A DNA stretch of 64,000 bases from Vombatus ursinus (GCF_900497805.2 NW_020949602.1:719518-783517), one strand, 5' to 3'. Counted from the first letter of the stretch, positions 44,401-54,240 are shown. A program made the numbers and translations. The notes: a model not told the origin generated them from the sequence alone.

Positions 44401-45248
44401 CTGCCCAGCCCTAGGCAGGTCAGAAGGAAGATAAGCCTGAGGGACTCATTAATCTTCATTAATCTTCAACAGCTTGGTTTGATCTCTTTGATAAACAGGG
44501 CCATCCCTGCAATAAGAAAGCTGTGGGCCGTCCCCCACCCCTGCCCGGGCCCCCAGAGGATTTCCAGGGATTGCTTAAGACAATGACACCAGAGGCACTT
44601 ACCTTCTTCACTTTCCAAGGTCTTGCTTTCCCTGGCTGGATTTCCATCCAAGGTCCTTGGCTAACGGCAAGAGAGTGGAATGGAGGCTGAGAAACACTGG
44701 TTTGTAGGGCAGAAAAACTCTCACGGCCTAAGCCTATCATTGCATGGTTTGTGTTCTAAGGCCGCTCCCAGACTGGGCATCCCATATTCTAGGCTCCCTC
44801 TCAGCATGGACATTCCATGTTCTACGTGTTTCCTCCCAATCCAGGCATTTCAAGTTCTCAGTTCCCTCCCTGCTGCCTAATGGTTAGCACACATGGCTCA
44901 CATTTCTCCTTAGTTACTCTTCCTCATCAAAAATGGAAAATCAGGATTTCAGTGGGGTGGCTGTCACTGTCAAACTAGATGTTCTAACAGAGAAGGGAGC
45001 TTCCCTTGCCTCCCCCTTTCCCGGCCAGTTTGCCGACGCCAATGCTTCACTAGAGTGGACGGAGTTTTCTTTTCTGCTGGCGCAAAGTGGAGCACCCTCC
45101 TTGGGCTTCCTTGGTATGTCTTGTTGGTATGTGGTACAGCTCTGTTATTCTCCTTCCCGTTAAGAAACTGCCTCTCTGCCTCACCCCAAGGACTGTTCTT
45201 AAGACTAAGTGCACAGATGCCTGTTACCTGAGGAAAGATTCTGTTCAT
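39121..45248 (-). CDS. LDLRAD1: LDLRAD1, LDL receptor class A domain-containing protein 1 (complete, 6 coding exons)
   Basis: Coding exons, in gene order on the minus strand: 45248-45228, 44660-44603, 42781-42650, 40835-40698, 40102-39977, 39269-39121. Junctions are GT-AG with consistent phase; the sum is 624 nt, 207 aa (human about 205). It starts MNRIFPQ (human MNKVFPQ). A single membrane helix (WISAWTLLLLTLLTFIIWLV) lies at about residues 41-63 with no signal peptide, so it should be a type II membrane protein. Three LDLa modules follow: 75-116 (six Cys, ending HGEDEEEALC), 131-158 (four Cys, KCDGFNDCGDCSDEG, lacking one disulphide as I recall for human) and 162-204 (CRDRVQHCSDWSDEYICPGP). 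LDLa modules bind calcium and extracellular ligands; this protein's ligand is unknown to me. There is no CpG island, hinting at restricted expression. Exon 2 is the least conserved and its acceptor (GCCGTTAG) is weak, so its edge is less sure. Confidence 0.93.
41372..41404. repeat. (CA)n microsatellite in an LDLRAD1 intron
   Basis: About 16 uninterrupted CA units. Confidence 0.95.
41405..41934. repeat. Unclassified interspersed repeat, probable
   Basis: 'CATAACTTCAGGTGCTTAAA', 'CACAAATGCCCCAAGTCAAG' and 'ATGATGAGGAACTTCAATTA' follow a pattern I know from dispersed amniote repeats of unclear class. It lies between exons 3 and 4 (counting from the window's left), inside the LDLRAD1 intron. Confidence 0.4.
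41938..42040 (+). repeat. Polypyrimidine (CT-rich) tract
   Basis: About 100 bases of TCTC/CTTT units with a few G. On the coding (minus) strand of LDLRAD1 it is a purine tract. Confidence 0.9.
42058..42196 (-). repeat. WSINE1/SINE1-type marsupial SINE, reverse
   Basis: 'GGGGTTAAATGACTTGCCCA', 'GTATTTGAACTCAGGTCCTC', 'CTATCCACTGTGCCACCTAG'. It follows directly on the CT-rich tract. Confidence 0.9.
43312..43480 (+). repeat. L2 LINE 3' end followed by (CA)n
   Basis: 'CCCATTAGACTGTGAGCTCC', 'TGTATCCCCGGTGCTTTGCA' and 'AGTGCTTAATAAATGCTCCA', then CATTCATTCATTGATTG and a CA microsatellite at about 43457-43479. Confidence 0.8.
43660..43800 (-). repeat. L2 LINE 3' tail, reverse
   Basis: 'GCATTTATTCAGTGCCTACT', 'ATGTGCCAGGCACTGGGCTA' and 'CTGTTCCCTCGAGGAGCTAA'. 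Confidence 0.8.
44740..44872 (+). repeat. Degenerate ~30-bp tandem array in LDLRAD1 intron 1
   Basis: Repeating pattern of GTTCTAAGG/CTCC/CAGCATGGACATTCC: 'TTGTGTTCTAAGGCCGCTCC', 'CATATTCTAGGCTCCCTCTC', 'CATTCCATGTTCTACGTGTT', 'CAAGTTCTCAGTTCCCTCCC'. It is a diverged cousin of the arrays at 46290 and 47421. Confidence 0.65.
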
Positions 45249-45649
45249 GGCTGCCTCAGTGTCCACAGGAGCCTGGAGCAGTAATCTTGGAGTGGAGAGA
45301 GGCGAAGCCTGCTTGGAGATCTGTCCGGACTCTCAGATTAAGTTCCCTCCTGGTCCTGCAGGTTTCGGCAAGGACTAAGAGCCAGGACCTGGGTTGTTAC
45401 CTGGTCTCTAAGGGAGAGGACAATAAGGAAGGAGGCTCTTTCATTCTCTGGCACATACCTGTGACGTGGTAACTGCTCCCCCACCCCCCTCCCTTGCCCT
45501 TCTCTCCACCCACCCTCCTTTCCCAACTCTGACTAGCTCAGATCAGCCTTGGTCCATCTCCTAGGTCACAGGGGAAAGGGACATCTGTGGAGGTGCCCTA
45601 ACCCCTACTGGACAGTCACAGAATTACACAAGCTCAGTCCTTGACCAAG

Positions 45650-45735
45650 AGTGTAAGCCCTGTGAGGGTAAGGACTGTTTGTATCCCAGCACAGTGCCTG
45701 CCACATAGTAAATGCTGATGAAATTGAACTATTGA
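45650..45735 (+). repeat. L2 LINE 3' end
   Basis: 'GTAAGCCCTGTGAGGGTAAG', 'GACTGTTTGTATCCCAGCAC', 'CCTGCCACATAGTAAATGCT'. It lies upstream of LDLRAD1. Confidence 0.75.
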
Positions 45736-45934
45736 ATCGAATACCTGAAAGTCTGGCCTGACAGAGGAACTGTCATGAAGCCTCCTCCCCCCTCCCCACT
45801 CCCCCTACTCCCATACCCCAGGCTCCAAATACCTCTGTGATGCCTGAAATTCTAATTCATTCCCTGGCAGGAGATGAGGTTAAAACTGCAGATATCGCTG
45901 AGAGAGGAAGATGCTAGGAGACCTCATAGTGGAG

Positions 45935-46085
45935 AAGGGAGGAAGCTTGACTGAGAGGCAGAAGACCTAGTTCTCATTCTCTGTGTGACCTTGGACTAGT
46001 CATTTCCCTCCAGGGGAGTTTCCTCTACTATAAAATGAGGGGATATTATGATCCCTAAGTTCCTTGTTAGATCTGCCAGAGACTG
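45935..46085 (+). repeat. MIR SINE, forward
   Basis: 'GAAGACCTAGTTCTCATTCT', 'CTGTGTGACCTTGGACTAGT', 'TTTCCTCTACTATAAAATGA'. Confidence 0.75.
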
Positions 46086-46093
46086 AAGTGTCT

Positions 46094-46247
46094 GATTTTT
46101 TTTTTTTTTCTGGCTAGGCAATGGGGTTAAGTGACTTGCTCAGGGTCACACAGCTAGTAAGTGTTGTGTGTCTGAGGCCGGATTTGAACTCAGGTCCTCC
46201 TGAATCCAGGGCCAGTGCTCTATCCACTGTGCCACTTAGCTGACCCC
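46094..46247 (-). repeat. WSINE1/SINE1-type marsupial SINE, reverse
   Basis: A T-run, then 'GCAATGGGGTTAAGTGACTT', 'GGATTTGAACTCAGGTCCTC', 'CTATCCACTGTGCCACTTAG'. TCTGATTTTT flanks both ends as a target duplication. Confidence 0.92.
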
Positions 46248-46289
46248 AGTCTCTGATTTTTGGATAAGGTCTGTGCTTAGAACAAAACC

Positions 46290-46484
46290 AAGGAACAAAG
46301 ATTCTGTTCTATGTCCCCTCCCAGCTCTGACCTTCCCTGTTCTAAGGCACTCCCAACTCTCACACTCTAAGGTCCCTCCTAGATCTAACCTTCTTTGGTC
46401 TAACATTTCTTCCAATGTTGATATCCTATGTTCTAAGGTTTGTCTCAATTCTAAGGCCACTCCCACACCTGACATTCCCTGTTC
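46290..46484 (+). repeat. Tandem array, left arm (split by the MRPS18A retrocopy)
   Basis: Units of about 26-27 bp with the pattern CTCTGACATTCCCTGTTCTAAGG(N)CCCTCCC, degenerate. Shares about 90 bp ('AGATCTAACCTTCTTTGGTC', 'TAACATTTCTTCCAATGTTG', 'ATATCCTATGTTCTAAGGTT') with the right arm. Confidence 0.8.
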
Positions 46485-47420
46485 TTGTTTTTTTCTTTTT
46501 AGCAAATACGTCTTGTTTTATGACATTTCTTGGGTAATACTTCTATCACCCAATTCAAGGGTTCAGTCAGAGCTGATCATGATATCTTATGGCAGCTGCC
46601 AATGGCCTCCCCACAACTCCATGAGCAGTTCCATTAGAATCAGGATCATATTATTTTTGCCTTTCCCTTTGTCCACATTTTGGTTAGGAATAACCAGTTC
46701 TGAAAACAGTTGGGTCTGCAGCAGCTGTAGGCTGGCTTTACCTCCTAGTCCTTTCTTGTTGGAATGATGGGAGACAGCTCCCAACAGCAGGGGTTGGGGT
46801 CATTGGCCAACATCTTAGAAACCACTCCCTCCCCTCAGTGGAACATCACTAAGGGTTTGCCTGGTAGCTGACATTATCCTTAAGCCGGGGGGAGCCCACA
46901 GCTCCCATTCTGGACCGTTCTTTAAGACGGGCTTGACAGAGCGGGGAGCCCAACAAGGCAGGGACCGATTGATTTGGGGGTTTTTCTTGGGAACGAATCC
47001 ATCAGGAAGCTTCAGCCTACGATTCGGTAGCAGCCCTGACTGGTGAGCCATCTTCACGTACTCCTCCACTTTTGGATGTTCTTCCAAGCATAGACCTGTG
47101 ATTCTCTGGGGCAGCACTCCCCCACCGGGCCTGATAAACTGACTCAGCAGAACGACATCCACAGTTATGCTTGTGTTTCAGATTCCAGAGACAGATTGGG
47201 CACTGGCCAGAGGGGTTAGGAGGATCTGGTGCCACCTTGGAAGTTTCTATGATTGGGCCTTCAATCTTCTCAAGAGGCCCCAGGCTGGAGGCTGAGCCCA
47301 ACTGACTTGAGCCAGCCCCTCTAAGGAACCTCGCAGCAGCAGCCCACAACCTGACAACAGTGCCCTGAAGGCTGCCATCTTGAAGATCACCTGTGACTGC
47401 CTTGCTCTTGTATTTCTTCC
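46485..47420 (-). pseudogene. MRPS18A: MRPS18A retrocopy (processed pseudogene)
   Basis: Read on the minus strand, the segment is an intronless copy of MRPS18A, a small-subunit protein of the mitochondrial ribosome. ATG at 47378-47376 opens [20 protein letters not shown]. Later pieces read [20 protein letters not shown], then [40 protein letters not shown] and [16 protein letters not shown], and finally [12 protein letters not shown] in another frame. A stop follows RRLKAQS, and at least two further frame changes occur, so it cannot make the protein. The 3' end runs into a T-rich tract at 46485-46499, the decayed poly(A) tail. CATTCCCTGTTC flanks it at 46473-46484 and 47421-47432, a perfect 12-bp target duplication. 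All this marks LINE-mediated retrotransposition. The parent gene is not in this window. Confidence 0.92.
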
Positions 47421-47690
47421 CATTCCCTGTTCCAAGGCCCCTCCCACCTCAGATACTCTCTGTTCTAAGGCCCCTCCAAGCTCTGACACTCCCTGTTCTG
47501 AGGCCCTCCCAACTCTTACATTTTAAGGTCCCTCCTAGATCTAACCTTCTTTGGTCTAACATTTCTTCGAATGTTGATATCCGATGTTCTAAGGTTTCTC
47601 TCAATTCTAAGGCTCCTCCCAGCTCTGACATTCTCTGTTCTAATGTCCCTCCTGGATCTGACATTCTTCGTCTTACATTATATGGTTCTG
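47421..47690 (+). repeat. Tandem array, right arm
   Basis: Continuation of the array after the retrocopy: 'CCCTGTTCCAAGGCCCCTCC', 'TGTTCTAAGGCCCCTCCAAG', 'CTCTGACACTCCCTGTTCTG', 'GACATTCTCTGTTCTAATGT'. With the retrocopy removed, the two ~90-bp shared segments lie about 219 bp apart, implying a higher-order unit of that length. Confidence 0.8.
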
Positions 47691-47734
47691 TGACTTAATT
47701 GGCCATCAAAGCATATAAGAGATTGATATTGGGT

Positions 47735-48696
47735 AATTCAACAAAAACCTGTAATGTGTCTTCTGTGTGTGCAATTCTGCATCTACCGAATAAAGAGAAA
47801 TAGACCTGGCCCTGTCCTCCCGCAGATTTAGCTGGAGGATAAGACTGGAACCAAACACACTCTGGAGAGAACAAGAGGGATGATGGGAGCTCTGAGGAGG
47901 GAGAAGTGATGAGGTGCAGCTGGGGAAGGGCTCAGGTGAGGGTCAACGAAGCCTTCATGTAGGATTCTGGGGCCTGGCTGTAGAAGGAGGGATGGCTTCC
48001 CCCAGAAAGGCCCCATGGTGTAGGGTCAAGGGCGTTGGATTTGCTTCTGACCCTGACTCGCTGTAAAACCTTCTGCAATGTACTCCTCTATGGGCCTCAG
48101 TTTCCTCATCTGTAACGGGAGGCAGTTGGACTGGACCATCTTCCAGCCACAATTTGAGGTCTGCTTGGGGTCTGTCTGGCAGCACGGCCCCTTCTCACCA
48201 GCCACCTCTCCAAGGCCCTGCCCAGCTGCAGGGGGCTAGCCTGGGCCTCACCACAGAGACCTGTCCACCTGGTGTAGCAGCCAGAGCACTAGAAATTACG
48301 ACGTCATGATCCCTCTACATCAGGAGCACAGCATGGCCACCATCCCATCTCTGGCTGTGGGGCTGGACCTCAGTTTCCTTGAGTTGTTCCCCCTTTACTA
48401 AAAGAACTAATGTGAGCCAATGTCGGTGATGGTGGAAAGGGAAGGGAACAAGCATTTATTAAGCACCTACTATGTGTCAGGCTTTGGGCCTGACACTTTA
48501 CAAGTGTCGTATTTGATCCTCACAACAACCTTCTGAGGTAGGTGCTACTGTTATTCTCATTTTACAGATGAGGAAATTGAGGCAAGCAGAAGTTAATTAG
48601 CTTGCCCAAGGTCACACAACTAGTAGGGGTCTGAGGTCCAATTTGGACTCCGGCCTTCCTGACTCCAGGCCCAGTGCTCCATGCGCTGAAGCTGCC
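47735..48696. repeat. L2 and MIR fragments
   Basis: 47735-48010 is a weak reverse L2 ('GACCTGGCCCTGTCCTCCCG'). 48030-48160 is a forward MIR ('GGGCCTCAGTTTCCTCATCT'). 48449-48696 is an almost full reverse MIR ('CAAGCATTTATTAAGCACCT', 'TTACAGATGAGGAAATTGAG', 'CAAGGTCACACAACTAGTAG'). 48161-48448 holds nothing recognised. Confidence 0.75.
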
Positions 48697-49189
48697 TCTG
48701 AGAAGGGTGAATGTCCTGATTCTTTGTCAAAGGGAGGGAATGGAGTTTGAGAGCTACTGTAGGCCAGGGAGCTTGACTTTGATTCCTGGTAAAACTCTAG
48801 AGTGAGTATCACTAATAACGATGTTGTCACTGTGACCTGTCAGGGCCACGGAAGGGAAACTAGTCTGAACTTCAACCCCTATCAGTCCCACCTCCCGCAC
48901 CACTCCTTCAGCTGGACTGAATTTAGTCTGGGGTGCAAGGAACTGAGAAATCAGCCAGAGGTGAGAAAGTTGAGGCAAGAAGTGTGTGAAAGGGATCAGA
49001 GATGGTGGTTGTCCTTTGTTCTCAAAGAGGACCAAAGTGACATCACTGTGTTAAGAGTCAAGTTATAGTGTGTCCAACTATGGCTGGTCAGACCACTAGG
49101 AGCTTGGAAGGCTCTACGTACCACAGGTTGGGCACAAATAATCCACGTTAATATTTGGGGTGGATTCTCTAAATTTGCACATCTCATAT

Positions 49190-49358
49190 TTCTTTTTTTT
49201 CCCTTTTTTTCTTCTTTTTTGGTGAAGTAGTAGGGGTTAAAGTGACTTGCCCAGGGTCACACAGCTAGTAAGTGTCAAGTATCTGAGGTCACATTTGAAC
49301 TCAGGTCTTCCTGACTCCAAGGCTGGAGCTTTACCCACTGCACCATCTAGCTGCCCCT
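49190..49358 (-). repeat. WSINE1/SINE1-type SINE, reverse, inside the RTE LINE
   Basis: T-rich tail remnant, then 'AGTGACTTGCCCAGGGTCAC', 'CATTTGAACTCAGGTCTTCC', 'CACTGCACCATCTAGCTGCC'. Flanked by related ATTTCTTTT strings. Confidence 0.9.
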
Positions 49359-49703
49359 GTCTCGCATTTCTTTTGAGCTATTTCAATTCTGCTTTGTTCA
49401 TAGAACATGGCGCCTTCTTTGATGAGGGCACACCGTGCTGGGCGGTCCTTCGCCAGCATCTCCCTTGACACACAATCAATCCCAAAGTTCTTCAGAGAGA
49501 CCTTGAGAGCGTCCTTGTATCGCTCCTTCTGACCATAATGTGAGTGCTTGCCTTGTGTGGGTTCTTTGTAAAATAGTCTTTCAGAGAAGCATATATTTGA
49601 CCTCTGAACAACGTGGCCAGCCCCTTGAAGCGGCACTCTCTGCAGTAGGGTTTGAATGCTTGGCAGTTTAGTTTGAGAAAGCACCTCAGTGTCCAGTACC
49701 TTA

Positions 49704-49858
49704 TTTTTTTTTTTTCCCTTAGGCAACTGGGGTTAAGTGACTTGTCCCGGGTCACACAGCTAGTAAATATCAAATGTTTGGTCTGAGGCCGCATTTGAAC
49801 TCAGGTCCTCCTGACTTCAGGGCCGGTGCTCTATCCACTGCACCCCCTAGCTGCTCCA
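49704..49858 (-). repeat. WSINE1/SINE1-type SINE, reverse, with 12-bp target duplication
   Basis: T-run, 'GGGGTTAAGTGACTTGTCCC', 'GCATTTGAACTCAGGTCCTC', 'CTCTATCCACTGCACCCCCT'. TCCAGTACCTTA is repeated exactly at 49692-49703 and 49859-49870. It interrupts the RTE C-terminal coding region. Confidence 0.95.
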
Positions 49859-49978
49859 TCCAGTACCTTACCTTGTCAGGTGATCTTCAGAATCAGGCAA
49901 TTCAGATGGAAATGATTCATTTTCCTGGCGGGGCGTTGATATACTGTCCAGGCTTCACAGGCACACAACAATAAGGTC

Positions 49979-50134
49979 GGGGCAGCTAGATGGCAAAGTG
50001 GATAGACCAGCAGACCTGGAGTCAGGAGGACCTGAGTTCAAAGTCAACCTCAGACACATAACACTGACTATTTGTGTGACTCTGGGCAAGTCGCTTAACT
50101 CCAATTGCCTCACCAAAACAAAAACAAAAAGCCA
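49979..50134 (+). repeat. WSINE1/SINE1-type SINE, forward, with target duplication
   Basis: 'GGGGCAGCTAGATGGCAAAG', 'GGAGTCAGGAGGACCTGAGT', 'TCTGGGCAAGTCGCTTAACT', ending in an A-rich tail (CAAAAACAAAAAGCC). AACAATAAGGTC (49967-49978) and AACAATGAAGTC (50135-50146) are its aged target duplication. It splits the RTE reverse transcriptase region. Confidence 0.93.
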
Positions 50135-50833
50135 AACAATGAAGTCAGCACAATGAGTCTGCAGACCTTCAGCTTGGTAGTCAGTCTAATACCTCTCCTC
50201 TCCCACGCTTTCCTTTGGAACTTCCCAAACACTGAGCTAGTTCTGGCAATGTGTGCGTCAACCTCGTTATCAATGTGTACGTCCCTGGAAAGTACACTGC
50301 CAAGGTAAGTAAACTTATCTACAGTATTCAAAACCTTTCCATTGCTGTAACTGATGGTTCCACATACGGATGGTGTGGTGCTGGCTGATGGAGCACCTGT
50401 GTTTTCTTGGTGTTGATTGTTAGGCCAAAATTAGCACAAGCAGCAGAGAATCAATCCATGCTTTGTTGTACCTCAGCTTCACAGGCTGCTCAGGTGCACA
50501 ATCATCTTTGAACAAAAAATCATGCACCAACTCTCCCTTCACTTTACTCTAGGCTCGTAGCCTTTTCAAGTTACATAATTTACCATCAGTGTGGTAGCTG
50601 ACCTTGATGTCGTGCTCATCTTCATCAAAGGTGTCTGACAATGCTGCTGAGAACACCATGCTAAAAAGCACAGAACAAGCACCCTCAGCAGCCCTCACAC
50701 CAAAGGTACTAGTCTTCCCTGAGCACACTCCACACCCCAGAAGACACTGAGTTAATAATTACAATAGCCTCCTAACATGTTTTTCTGCTTCTCTCCTATC
50801 CCATCCATTTTTCATACCACTTCCAGAATTATC

Positions 50834-51086
50834 TTTCTTTTTTCCTTTTTTTTGGCTCGGCAATGGAGTTAAGTGACTTGCTCAGGGTCACAGCTAGTAA
50901 GTATCAAGTGTCTGAGGTCTGATTTGAACTCAGGTCCTCGTGACTCCAGGGTTGGCTCTCTATCCACTGCATCACCTTAGTTGCCTCTGGTGGTTTTTTT
51001 TTTTTTTTTTTTTTTGGTGAGGCAATCAGGGTTAAGTGACTTGCCCAGGATCACGCACTGAAGCTGGATTTGAACTCGGGTCCTTC
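50834..51086 (-). repeat. Two adjacent WSINE1/SINE1-type SINEs, both reverse
   Basis: 50834-50987: 'GGAGTTAAGTGACTTGCTCA', 'TTTGAACTCAGGTCCTCGTG', 'CTATCCACTGCATCACCTTA'. 50995-51086: a T-run of over 20, 'GGGTTAAGTGACTTGCCCAG', 'GCTGGATTTGAACTCGGGTC', truncated at its head end. Both lie within the RTE LINE. Confidence 0.88.
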
Positions 51087-51990
51087 TTACACATAGGTCT
51101 GGTCAGGTCTCTCCTCCACCCAAAAATCTTTAGTGGCTCTCTAGTGTCTCCTGGGTAAAGTTCAAACTACTTGAGATTCAAGTTCCTCCATAACCTGGTG
51201 CCATCCTGTTCTTCTATTTCCCTGCATTCCTCATTTAAGAAAATCTTATCTCTCCTTGCTGTTCTCCGCAATTCGGCATTCAGTGGGGCATATCTTTCCC
51301 TTTTTCCTTTCCTTTTCCTTCTTTCTCCAGCTGTTTATAAAGCCTCATCAGAGAGCCAGTCTGCTTTCTTGCTCTTTTTCTTCAGAAAAAATTTTGGTTT
51401 CTGTTGCTGCCTCCTGTACGATATTGTGAATCTCTGTCCGTCCATAGTCCTCCAGGCACTCTGTCTACCAGATAAAATCTCCTAAATCCATCACCTCCAC
51501 TTCACGTTCATAAGGGCTGTTATTTAGGTCACACCTATGTGGTCTATTTCAGTCTGAATTTTGCAGTAAGAAGCTCATGATCTGAGTCACCTTGTTTTAA
51601 CTGACTGCCAAGAGCTTTTCCACCTTTGACTGCAAAGTATAGAATCAATCTGATTTCTACATGGATCATCTGGTAGAGAGTCACCTTTGGGTTGTTGAAA
51701 GAGTTTGCTCTGACCAGCAAGTTATTTTGACAAAACTCTATTAGTCTCTGTCTTGCTTCACTTTGCGATCTAAGGCCAAACTCAAAAATAATGAGTGATT
51801 TCTGTTTGAATCCAAGGCAAACCATTCAACATCACAGTGATACAAATCTCTGCTCCAACCACTGATGATGAAGAGGCCAAAGTTGATCAGTCCTATGAAG
51901 ACCTACAACATCTCCTAGAAATAACACCCCTCCCCCCAAAAAACCACATTCATCATAGGAGAGTGGAATGTTAAAGTAGGACATCATAAA

Positions 51991-53020
51991 GTAGGATAAT
52001 TGGAATGACAACAGTACACCAACTCAGACTGAACTGTGATCTCATCAGATGGGGAGTTTCCTTGGTTGCAGATCGCAACCCATCCACGCTTGTCTTTCCA
52101 TCCTGTGACTTGTCCACATCCTCCCAGAAGTTTGCCACAGGATCGGAGGTCCTCTCCAGCTTAGGGAGGGTATCAGTGGAGAACACTCTAGCTGTCCACC
52201 TGCCAGCCATCTCTCATTCTTGCCCGTTTTTTCTTCTTCCATGATGGTTTTTTGCTGCTGTTCTTTGGAGTCCCTCATGGTTGTCACATCTTGTTCACAT
52301 CCAGTTGCTTCCTCAGGGCCCTGCACGAAATTCACTTATAATTCTTCTCAGGTAGCTATGTTCCATGTCTTGCTTACATATAGCAACACCAGGATGGCGT
52401 TAGTATTAGAAACGTGCACATCATATAACTTTTGTGTATTATAGCTGTTTGCGTTGGTAACTAGGATGTGTGTCTAAACTTTCTATCCATCCCGGTGCTT
52501 GGCATTGTGCCCCGAAATCAATCAATCAATCATTCAATCAGCAAGTGCCCACCAGCTGCACACAGCAAGTGTTGAATATTTCTTTAATGAATGAAAAAGT
52601 GAACGAATGGCTGGAGAGGACCCGGTGACTGACTGGCAGTTAAGTGGTGGGAGCACCAGGAGTCCAAGGTAGCTTTCCCCATGGCGGTTCACTCGAAAGA
52701 GCCATTTGCTGGGTCAGGGCAAGGAGTCCTCTGCTTTCCTGATTAGATCTTGCTCACAGAAGTGGTTTTATCTTCAACCAACTCCCACTTCCCAGAGGCT
52801 GCAGTCCATTGTACCTTGTGCAATCTTCATTTATTCTGGAGCAAATGCTTGCTTTGCACCACCAGGAGAAAAGTCAAGCCAAGGACCAGCAAATGACATA
52901 ATATTCCTTTGAAAAGGTATTTTGCTAGTGTAAGGCAGGTGAATTTTAGTGTGTATAAAGTGGATTTTTTGTGATTCTTAGAGTTTCTTCCCAGGATCCA
53001 TAGCCATAACAATTTCTACT
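51991..53020. other. Intergenic DNA right of the RTE LINE
   Basis: No gene recognised. 52045-52440 may be an older repeat. An L2-like 3' end lies near 52480-52560, with (ATCA)n at 52518-52540. Confidence 0.35.
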
Positions 53021-53026
53021 TCTGAG

Positions 53027-53580
53027 GTGTTAGATATGAGTTCTCACGATCATGGTTCAAAACAGGTTCTACTGCGCGGTCACAGTAGATATAGGGGTGA
53101 AGTAATACACAACTGTGAGGCAACTGCTGGCAATATGCCTTCTTTTGTCTGTTCCTCAAAAAGCAAGTGGGTACTGGTCAGTGAATGGGGACCCCGGAGG
53201 GGTGAATGCACAAGCTGGAATGCTGTGCGTGCCTTGATCGGCCCCCATCGAGGCTTGGGAGGGGGAATCTGTGCGTTTGCCTCAGCCAGCCCTCATTGAG
53301 ACTTGAGGGGATTTAGGGGAGTGCTCAAGTTGTGCTGCTCTCGACTGACCCTCACGCCGGCCCCTGCGAGAAGGGTTGTTAGGGAATGCTGTAGGAGTTG
53401 GTGCTCCCATTATCAGCAAACTCCCTTGGAGAAGACTAGACTAGAATAAAGTAAGCTTATTTAACCCCTTATTATGACTCCATTCCTGTCTTCCCGTCTG
53501 ACTGGATCAAAAGCAAACCTGCTAGTGAGGAAGGTGCTAGAAGTTCGCCTGTGTCTCCTATCTAAGAAATGGCATAGTCG
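53027..53580 (+). mobile_element. Possible solo LTR fossil
   Basis: The segment begins TGTTAGATATGAG, has an AATAAA signal near 53445 within GACTAGAATAAAGTAAGC, and then a U5-like stretch. No flanking coding parts and no clear target duplication were found, so this is a weak call. Family and age are undetermined. Confidence 0.3.
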
Positions 53581-53899
53581 ATGCATTTACTTGTCCAACA
53601 GCTAGTTAATATGTTTGCTACACGGAAAACTAACTTGAGAATGTGGTTAAAAAAATATGAACTCCCTCCATCTTTCAAGGGCCAGTATAGAAAATGATTT
53701 ACTCTTTCCTTAGGCTATCTGTGTGTGCTTGAAGGAGTAGGTATGAAGTACTAAAAGGAAGTCATTGTGATGTTGCGGACAAACCACTATCTAGGCTCAA
53801 GTCTCAGCTCTGACTCAACCTGTGTGATCCTCCTTCCTCAAAGTCTGACTTATTTCATTTGTAAAATGGGGAAAATAATTCTTGCACTGTCTATATATA

Positions 53900-54240
53900 A
53901 AGTAAAATAATTGCAGCCCTTGGAAAGTTTACATTGTATTGGGAAAGATGGCTATTATAGAATATACCTAAGATATAAGAGGATGGGGGGTTGGTACTCA
54001 TAGCTGGGGGGTGGGGAATAAGGAAAGGTTTCATGTAGAAGGTGGTGCTTGGGCTGAGCTTCTGAAGGAAGTTAGGGGTTCTAAGGGGTGAAAATGAAAG
54101 GAGCATGGATACTCCAGGCTTGAGAGATGGCCAATGCAAAAGGACAAAGATGGGAAAAATAATAATTGGACCAGAGTGTATGAAAGGGAGTAAGGCTACA
54201 ATGGCAGGCTAGGGCCAGGGTTCTCTGGTAGTGTGTTTAG
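53900..54240 (-). repeat. L2 LINE 3' UTR, reverse
   Basis: 'GGTTTCATGTAGAAGGTGGT', 'CTTCTGAAGGAAGTTAGGGG', 'GGCCAATGCAAAAGGACAAA' and 'GTATGAAAGGGAGTAAGGCT' follow the reverse L2 UTR order. Confidence 0.65.

Larger units (their letters stand above)
48996..51990 (-). mobile_element. RTE-clade LINE, 5'-inverted and SINE-interrupted
   Basis: On the minus strand the element reads, 5' to 3': endonuclease end (SEARQRLIEFCQNNLLVRAN, SDHELLTAKFRLK at 51815-51544), linker (KKKSKKADWLSDEALYKQLE; KIFLNEECREIEEQ near 51230), reverse transcriptase pieces (DEDEHDIKVSYHTDGKLCNL near 50640; VDKFTYLGSVLSRDVHIDNE and RRGIRLTTKLKVCRLIVL at 50331-50150), the C-terminus (GAGHVVQRSN, HYGQKERYKDALKVSLKNFG at 49690-49370), then the 3' UTR to 48996. 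Positions 51816-51985 instead lie on the plus strand and carry the preceding endonuclease part (KPFNITVIQISAPTTDDEEA, VDQSYEDLQHLLEITP). It is old, with stops and frameshifts throughout. Five SINEs sit inside it. An L2-like piece may lie at 51086-51165. Confidence 0.85.
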
